A stretch of DNA of 10,918 bases. Source: Bacteroidales bacterium (lineage in GTDB: Bacteria; Bacteroidota; Bacteroidia; Bacteroidales; Dysgonomonadaceae). Location: the NCBI GenBank assembly GCA_012799155.1, contig JAAZLV010000072.1:1-10918 (forward strand), given 5' to 3'. Shown here piece by piece: positions 6,226 to 10,918 of the stretch. The notes beneath the pieces are model-generated. The model searched no databases. It was not told where the DNA came from and saw only the letters and a list, made by a program, of their open reading frames with translations. The translations under genes and the position numbers were made by a program. The first letter of the stretch is position 1. Each line of letters opens with the position of its first letter.

Positions 6226-8022
6226 ATGCAAAATCTTGACTACGGAATCATCGGCAACTGCCGTACCGCGGCACTGGTATCCAAAACGGGGAGCATCGAC
6301 TGGTTCTGCTTGCCCGATTTCGACTCTCCCTCCATCTTCGCAGCGCTGCTCGACAGGGAGAAAGGTGGCAGCTTTCACTTTGAAGTGACGGCAGATTACC
6401 AGATCACGCAACGATACAATGGGCACACCAATATTCTGCTTACCCGATTCGAGTCGCCTGAGCACGGCTTCATCGTTTTCGACTATATGCCGCGTTACAT
6501 GACCGAGGCCAATCGCTATTACATGCCGCCCGAGATACATCGCTATATAAGGGTCACCAAAGGACAACCGACGGTACGAGTGGTCTATGACCCACAGATC
6601 AATTACGCGCGTGAGAAGGTACGACACGAGATTGGGGATCAATACATCAAGACACATTCGGAAGAGGACTCTGAAGACAAGGTCTACCTCTATTCCAGCC
6701 TGGATTTTGAAAAGGTGCTCAACAGGGAGGAGATAGTGTTGGAGGGGCATCAGTTTTTCCTGCTCTCCTACAACCAGAAGCTGGTGACAATCGATATCAA
6801 CCGCATCCTCCTGGAATATGAGCGGACCAAAGTTTATTGGCTCAACTATGTGAATCGCTCACGGGAGTATTACGAGTACAATGACATGATCAAGCGGAGC
6901 TTGCTGGTACTCAAGCTTCTCTCTTACCAGAGCTCCGGGGCAATGCTGGCGGCAGCCACCACCAGCCTACCGGAGAGCATTGGTGAGACCCGCAACTGGG
7001 ATTACCGCTTCTGTTGGCTGCGAGATGCCTCCATGTCGATCGACACGCTGCTCTTCATGAAACAACGCACCGCCGCAGAACGTTTCATCGGATTCGTGAA
7101 GAAGATCCTCAAATCATCACGCGATGAGCCGATACAGATCATGTACGGTATTCGTGGGGAGCAGATGCTCACAGAGGAGACACTTGATCACCTGAGCGGT
7201 TACGAGAACTCCCGTCCGGTACGTATCGGCAATGCGGCTTATCACCAGGTCCAGAACGATTCCATCGGCTACCTGATGGATGTGATTTACAAGTACTACC
7301 TCTACTTCCCCGGCACACTCGACGAGGTGGAGGAGATCTGGGAGATTATCAAGAATATGGTGCGATCGGTAAAGGCTGCCTGGCACAAGCCGGACCGCAG
7401 CATATGGGAGTTCCGCACCCGGGAGATGCATTTCGTCTTCTCCAAGGTGATGAGCTGGGTGGCGTTCGACAGGGCTTCACTGATTGCGGAACTGCTGCAC
7501 AAGGATAGCTACGCCAGAAAGTGGCGTGATGAAGCTGATTCCATCCGCGCGGAGGTCTATGAGAAGGGATGGAACGAGGAACTGCAATGCTTCACGCAGG
7601 CCTACGACAACAGGGACTACGATTCGTCGCTGCTCCTGATGCAGTTTTACGATTTCATCGCACCGGATGATGAACGCTACGTGAAGACTGTGAAGGCAAT
7701 CAAGGAGAACCTCTACCATGAGGGACTGATGTACCGCTACAAGGCGGAGGATGACTTTGGGGTGCCCACCTCCTCCTTTACCATCTGCACTTTCTGGCTG
7801 ATCGAGGCACTTTACATGATTGGCGAACGGCAGGAGGCGAGGGAGATCTTTGAGAAGATGATCTCCTATTCAAACCACGTGGGACTTTTTAGTGAGGATC
7901 TCGATTTCCGTACCAAGCGGCAGTTGGGCAACTTCCCACAGGCCTACTCGCACCTGGCGCTGATCAACACAGCTGTACTCTTCTCAGAGGAGAAGGAACT
8001 CTCCAAGTTTATCCGTCCTTAA
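6226..8022 (+). CDS. Glycoside hydrolase family 15 protein (glucoamylase/trehalase type)
   Basis: The 598-residue protein has no signal peptide and so is probably cytosolic. GH15 enzymes are inverting hydrolases with an (alpha/alpha)6 barrel; the family includes glucoamylases, glucodextranases and the mycobacterial/Thermoplasma trehalases. The N-terminal beta domain begins MQNLDYGIIGNCRTAALVSKTGSIDWFCLPDFDSPS, of which LVSKTGSIDWFCLP is very typical. The barrel carries RNWDYRFCWLRDA (256-268), PVRIGNAA (331-338), SIWEFR with Glu395 as likely general acid, SKVMSWVAFDRA, and GLFSED with Glu557 as likely general base. At the position where many relatives read DVYGE, this protein has DSIGY (Tyr349). 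Neighbours on the other strand make trehalose, which favours trehalase or trehalose-related activity, but sequence alone does not separate that from alpha-glucosidase or isomalto-specific activity. It is probably monocistronic with its own promoter, and it ends convergently 32 bp from the channel gene. Confidence 0.94.
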   Translation: MQNLDYGIIGNCRTAALVSKTGSIDWFCLPDFDSPSIFAALLDREKGGSFHFEVTADYQITQRYNGHTNILLTRFESPEHGFIVFDYMPRYMTEANRYYMPPEIHRYIRVTKGQPTVRVVYDPQINYAREKVRHEIGDQYIKTHSEEDSEDKVYLYSSLDFEKVLNREEIVLEGHQFFLLSYNQKLVTIDINRILLEYERTKVYWLNYVNRSREYYEYNDMIKRSLLVLKLLSYQSSGAMLAAATTSLPESIGETRNWDYRFCWLRDASMSIDTLLFMKQRTAAERFIGFVKKILKSSRDEPIQIMYGIRGEQMLTEETLDHLSGYENSRPVRIGNAAYHQVQNDSIGYLMDVIYKYYLYFPGTLDEVEEIWEIIKNMVRSVKAAWHKPDRSIWEFRTREMHFVFSKVMSWVAFDRASLIAELLHKDSYARKWRDEADSIRAEVYEKGWNEELQCFTQAYDNRDYDSSLLLMQFYDFIAPDDERYVKTVKAIKENLYHEGLMYRYKAEDDFGVPTSSFTICTFWLIEALYMIGERQEAREIFEKMISYSNHVGLFSEDLDFRTKRQLGNFPQAYSHLALINTAVLFSEEKELSKFIRP

Positions 8023-8064
8023 TCAGGTTGGAAAGAGGTACCTTGTTTGAATGTCTACCTGATT
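8021..8064. repeat. Inverted repeat spanning the convergent gene ends
   Basis: AATCAGGT (8021-8028) and ACCTGATT (8057-8064) are perfect 8-bp complements with a 28-nt spacer. The left arm overlaps the GH15 stop codon and the right arm the stop codon of the channel gene (TAG, 8057-8055). The spacer contains the 8-bp palindrome AGGTACCT (8036-8043). With only 32 bp between the genes, a symmetric structure may end transcripts from both sides, but no U tract follows on either strand, so this is only a candidate. Confidence 0.4.
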
Positions 8065-9140
8065 GCCGAAGAGACGGATGAGGGTGTACAGGTGGTAATC
8101 TTTGCAAAAGAGCCGGGATAGTGTGTGTTGATGTAGTCGATCAGTTTCTCTCGTACGGCCACCCTCAGGTCCCAGTTGCGGGAGGAATCGACACTGCTCA
8201 CCAGCACTCGAATTTCCTTGAACCACTCCTTGCTGTCTGTCACCTGTATGTTCTGCACCCTTCCATCCCAGTTGGGATCATCTTTCACAATGCGGGCCAA
8301 TTCATCGCGCAGTGGCTCCATCGGCAGGTCGTATGAGACATAAAGCATTGCGCTGCCCAGTATTTGCGAGGTGCTTCGCGTCCAGTTTTGTATCGGGTTG
8401 TTGAGGAAGTAATCGATCGGTACAATCAGCCTCCGCTCATCCCATATTCTCACAACTGCATAGGTGATGTGAATCTCCTCGATGCGACCCCATTCACCTT
8501 CGATCACTACCACATCATCCAGTCTGATGGGCTGTGTGAAGGCAATTTGAATGCCTGAGAAGATCTGTCCAAAGCTTCTCTGGGCAGCGAAGCCGATGAT
8601 GATACCTGCCACGCCGGCCGATGCCAGTAGGCTCATTCCGAGCTGTCTCACCTGCTCGATTGTCATCAGTGCTATGGCGATGAAAAGAAAGACGATTGTG
8701 ACAACCATGATCCGTTCTATCATGTTCATCTGGGTGAGACGCTTGCGCGCTTCCAGGTTGTTGGGGTTCTGGATATCGAACTTCTTCTGCCAGTGATGAA
8801 AAAGTGCTCTGACCACCTGTACCAGGATCCATCCGATGATGAGGATCAGCATGATCTGGCTGATCTTTCGCAGCACGTTGTAGACCTGCTCCTCTTCACT
8901 GAGCAGTCCACTGAAGAGATTGAGCAGTAGGGCGAAGATAAGCCATATGCCTGGAAGGGTGAAGAGTCGCACGATAAAGTCGTCCAGCATGCTTTTGCTA
9001 TTGCGGACCCGTTTGCGCCACATTTTAATGATCTGCCTGTAGATCAGTGTCAGGATTCCAAAGAGTGTCAGGAAGAGTAACGCGATGAGAGGATAACGGA
9101 GAGGGCTTTCCGGTGAGATAAATTGATCGATAATTTCCAT
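8055..9140 (-). CDS. MscS-family mechanosensitive ion channel
   Basis: This 361-residue inner-membrane protein should open on membrane stretch and release small solutes during hypo-osmotic shock. Hydrophobic segments lie at about residues 16-38, 61-80, 95-114 and 143-161, followed by the pore-lining helix at about 168-203 (SLLASAGVAGIIIGFAAQ, then FSGIQIAF). That gives about five membrane segments, two more than E. coli MscS. The soluble beta domain begins at PIRLDDVVVIEGEWGRIEEI and continues through LIVPIDYFLNNPIQNW, both MscS signatures; the alpha/beta domain fills the rest. Start: the ATG at 9140 is 15 bp after the stop of the trehalose synthesis gene, so the two are almost certainly one operon. 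This fits control of turgor by making and releasing an osmolyte. The last ~15 residues (ITTCTPSSVSSAIR) are Ser/Thr-rich and I do not recognise them from relatives. No ion selectivity can be read. Confidence 0.93.
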   Translation of the reverse strand: MEIIDQFISPESPLRYPLIALLFLTLFGILTLIYRQIIKMWRKRVRNSKSMLDDFIVRLFTLPGIWLIFALLLNLFSGLLSEEEQVYNVLRKISQIMLILIIGWILVQVVRALFHHWQKKFDIQNPNNLEARKRLTQMNMIERIMVVTIVFLFIAIALMTIEQVRQLGMSLLASAGVAGIIIGFAAQRSFGQIFSGIQIAFTQPIRLDDVVVIEGEWGRIEEIHITYAVVRIWDERRLIVPIDYFLNNPIQNWTRSTSQILGSAMLYVSYDLPMEPLRDELARIVKDDPNWDGRVQNIQVTDSKEWFKEIRVLVSSVDSSRNWDLRVAVREKLIDYINTHYPGSFAKITTCTPSSVSSAIR

Positions 9141-9155
9141 CTTGATTGTGCTGCT

Positions 9156-10918
9156 TTATTGTTGTATCAGTTTGGAGAGGAACGGTATCACGGAGGATTG
9201 AAGGGGGATGCGATACTTCGCCGCCGGTGAGAAGCTGCCCACCTTGATGCTGATACCGTCGGTCGGCAGGGCGCGGAACATATCCTCGTCGGTGGTGTCG
9301 TCACCAATCGCCAGCACGAAGTCGTAAGTGTCCTTCTCCAGGCGACGAATCACTTCACTTCCCTTGTTGTAATCGGGTGGTTTGATCTCTACAATCTTGT
9401 TGCCCGGCACAATTTGCAGGTTGAGTCGTGCACAGGGGCCAATCAGTGCATTGATCAACTGTTGTGCACGCAGCTCGGCCAGCCATACATCCACGTTGCG
9501 ATAATGCCATACCAGGGCTGCATCCTTCTGCTCCAGGTGCGAGCGGGGCGTCTTATCGATTGTGTGATGAATGATGTCGAGGATCTCTTCATCCCACTCG
9601 ATCTCCTCCATTATATTGCGGTGCCACACTCCGTCATCCTTGTAAAAGACACCATGTTCAGCGGCAAAGTCGATAGGGAGCCCAGCGAACCACTTGTCCA
9701 GGATCTGGTGGTTGCGACCGCTGTTGATCACAACCTTGTTGTGCTTGTCAGCACTCATTCTTCTGATCAGTTCTAATAACTGTTCCGAGGGAATGGCATC
9801 TTCCGGTTTCCTGACGAAGGGTGAGAGGGTGCCATCATAGTCGAGTAGGATAAGTCGTGAAGAAGCCTCATCGTAGGCGCTCTTTATTTGGGTTAGCTGC
9901 CGCTTACCCACCACCTTCTGCAGGATCTCCTTGTTCTGTTCCTTGATGCTTCGAAGCTCTTTCACGAAATCGTTTGCCCAGCGCTTCACGGTGCGGGAGG
10001 CGATCCGTTTCTGCATCCGGCTCATTCGTTCCCTTTTCTCCTCTAACGGCATGGTGAGCGCCTGCAGGATCGCCTTCTCGATCTCATCCTTGTCGTTGGG
10101 GTTGATGATCAGTGCATCCTGCAATTCGATGGATGCGCCAGCCATTTCGCTGAGGATGAGTACACCCGGTTGATCCCGCTTGGCGGCGAGGTACTCTTTG
10201 GCTACCAGGTTCATCCCGTCACGCAATGGTGTTACCAGTGCGATGTCAGCGATGTCATACATGGCAATCAACTCCTCGAACGAGAAGCTGCGATAGAAGT
10301 AGAAGATGGGACTCCAGTCCAGTCTGGCATATCTGCCGTTGATCTCGCCGATGGCCTGGTCTATTTTCGCTTTGAGCTCAGCATACATCTCCACGTTGTC
10401 GCGTGAGGGAACAACAATCATGGCCAGTGACACCTGCTCATGGTATTCTGGGTTGTTTTCCAGGAACTGGGCATATCCTTCGAGCCGGTGCAGGATCCCC
10501 TTGCTGTAGTCGAGCCGGTCCACCGAAAGGATCACTTGCTTGTCTGACAACTTTTCCCTGAGCATGGCCGATTTCTCCCGTACCACAGGCAAAGCAGGTG
10601 CCTCATGATACTGTTCATAGTTGATTCCCATGGGAAAGGCATCCACATGTACAATCCTCTCCTTGAGGGTGATTTCGTCGAGGTTGCAGTTCAGGTTGAG
10701 CACGCGATAGATGGCACTGATGAAGTGACGCATGTAGTCGTGCGTGTGAAAACCGATAAGGTCCGCTCCCAGCAATCCTTCCAGCACCTCCTCCCGTTCA
10801 GGGAGTACCCTGAAGAGCTCATAGGAGGGGAAAGGTATGTGGTGAAAGTACCCGATGCTGGTAGCCGGCTTCTTGTCACGAATCAACTTCGGTAGCAACA
10901 TCAACTGGTAGTCCTGTA
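9156..10918 (-). CDS. otsAB: Bifunctional trehalose-6-phosphate synthase/phosphatase (OtsA-OtsB fusion), N-terminus outside the window
   Basis: About 587 residues are visible and the frame is open to base 10918. The first in-frame start-like codon (TTG at 10904-10902) is an internal Leu inside the conserved QDYQLMLLP motif, so the true start lies beyond the window; compared with E. coli OtsA roughly 130-150 residues are missing, including the N-terminal Gly-rich loop. The synthase part (GT20) joins UDP-glucose and glucose-6-phosphate; visible motifs are GYFHHIPFPSYELFRVLP, GADLIGFHTHDYMRHF, RLDYSKGI (about 10519-10496, nucleotide-sugar binding), PLRDGMNLVAKEY (about 10229-10191) and LILSEMAGA. 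The phosphatase part is HAD-type: LLDYDGTLSPF with the nucleophile Asp (about 9850-9825), SGR, AAEHG, and AIGDDTTDEDMF (about 9310-9275). It removes phosphate to give trehalose. Both catalytic halves look intact. It shares an operon with the downstream MscS channel. Regulation is not visible because the promoter is outside. Confidence 0.96.
   Translation of the reverse strand, partial: QDYQLMLLPKLIRDKKPATSIGYFHHIPFPSYELFRVLPEREEVLEGLLGADLIGFHTHDYMRHFISAIYRVLNLNCNLDEITLKERIVHVDAFPMGINYEQYHEAPALPVVREKSAMLREKLSDKQVILSVDRLDYSKGILHRLEGYAQFLENNPEYHEQVSLAMIVVPSRDNVEMYAELKAKIDQAIGEINGRYARLDWSPIFYFYRSFSFEELIAMYDIADIALVTPLRDGMNLVAKEYLAAKRDQPGVLILSEMAGASIELQDALIINPNDKDEIEKAILQALTMPLEEKRERMSRMQKRIASRTVKRWANDFVKELRSIKEQNKEILQKVVGKRQLTQIKSAYDEASSRLILLDYDGTLSPFVRKPEDAIPSEQLLELIRRMSADKHNKVVINSGRNHQILDKWFAGLPIDFAAEHGVFYKDDGVWHRNIMEEIEWDEEILDIIHHTIDKTPRSHLEQKDAALVWHYRNVDVWLAELRAQQLINALIGPCARLNLQIVPGNKIVEIKPPDYNKGSEVIRRLEKDTYDFVLAIGDDTTDEDMFRALPTDGISIKVGSFSPAAKYRIPLQSSVIPFLSKLIQQ

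Noticed and set aside
10902..10904. TTG at 10904-10902 as the start of the trehalose-6-phosphate synthase gene
   Set aside because: The frame stays open to the window edge and the preceding codons read Q-D-Y-Q, completing the conserved (H/Q)DYQLMLLP motif, so this is an internal Leu.
1..10918. Mobile elements, CRISPR arrays, tRNA or rRNA genes, defence genes
   Set aside because: I looked for transposase motifs, regular direct repeats and tRNA-like cloverleafs on both strands and saw none; nearly all sequence is accounted for by eight conserved genes.

Overview
The window looks like a chromosomal segment from a member of the Bacteroidales. The support is the protein variants (a YebC that begins MGRAFEYRK, a phosphoglycerate kinase with an acidic insertion of about 25 residues), the near absence of Shine-Dalgarno sequences, and several AT-rich gaps with the Bacteroidetes-type -7 element TAnnTTTG. 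Coding DNA is moderately GC-rich and the gaps are AT-rich. A Dysgonomonadaceae- or Parabacteroides-like host is a guess from memory, not something the sequence proves.

Left part (1-4866, all minus strand). In transcription order this holds an OsmC-family protein, pgk (glycolysis), pheT (Phe-tRNA synthetase beta subunit) and the start of a yebC-family gene that leaves the window at base 1. pgk and pheT are separated by a clear intrinsic terminator, followed at once by a good Bacteroidetes promoter, so they are probably separate transcription units.

Middle (4867-6225). A divergent gap of about 180 bp leads into a type I, cytoplasmic-type L-asparaginase on the plus strand. The 131-bp gap after it carries a -7 element overlapped by a 7-bp inverted repeat, and then a leader that may fold, in front of the next gene.

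Right part (6226-10918). A GH15 glucoamylase/trehalase-type hydrolase on the plus strand converges on a minus-strand pair: a trehalose-6-phosphate synthase/phosphatase fusion (N-terminus outside the window) and, 15 bp downstream, an MscS-type mechanosensitive channel. The plausible reading is an osmotic-stress module: OtsA-OtsB makes trehalose, the channel releases solutes on down-shock, and the GH15 enzyme hydrolyses trehalose or another alpha-glucoside. The substrate of the GH15 enzyme is inferred from context only.

There is no mobile element, CRISPR array, tRNA, rRNA or defence system visible. No stretch over 300 bases lacks a gene. I did not find a convincing undescribed system. The points most worth a second look are the promoter/operator/leader of the GH15 gene and the trehalose-linked cluster itself.
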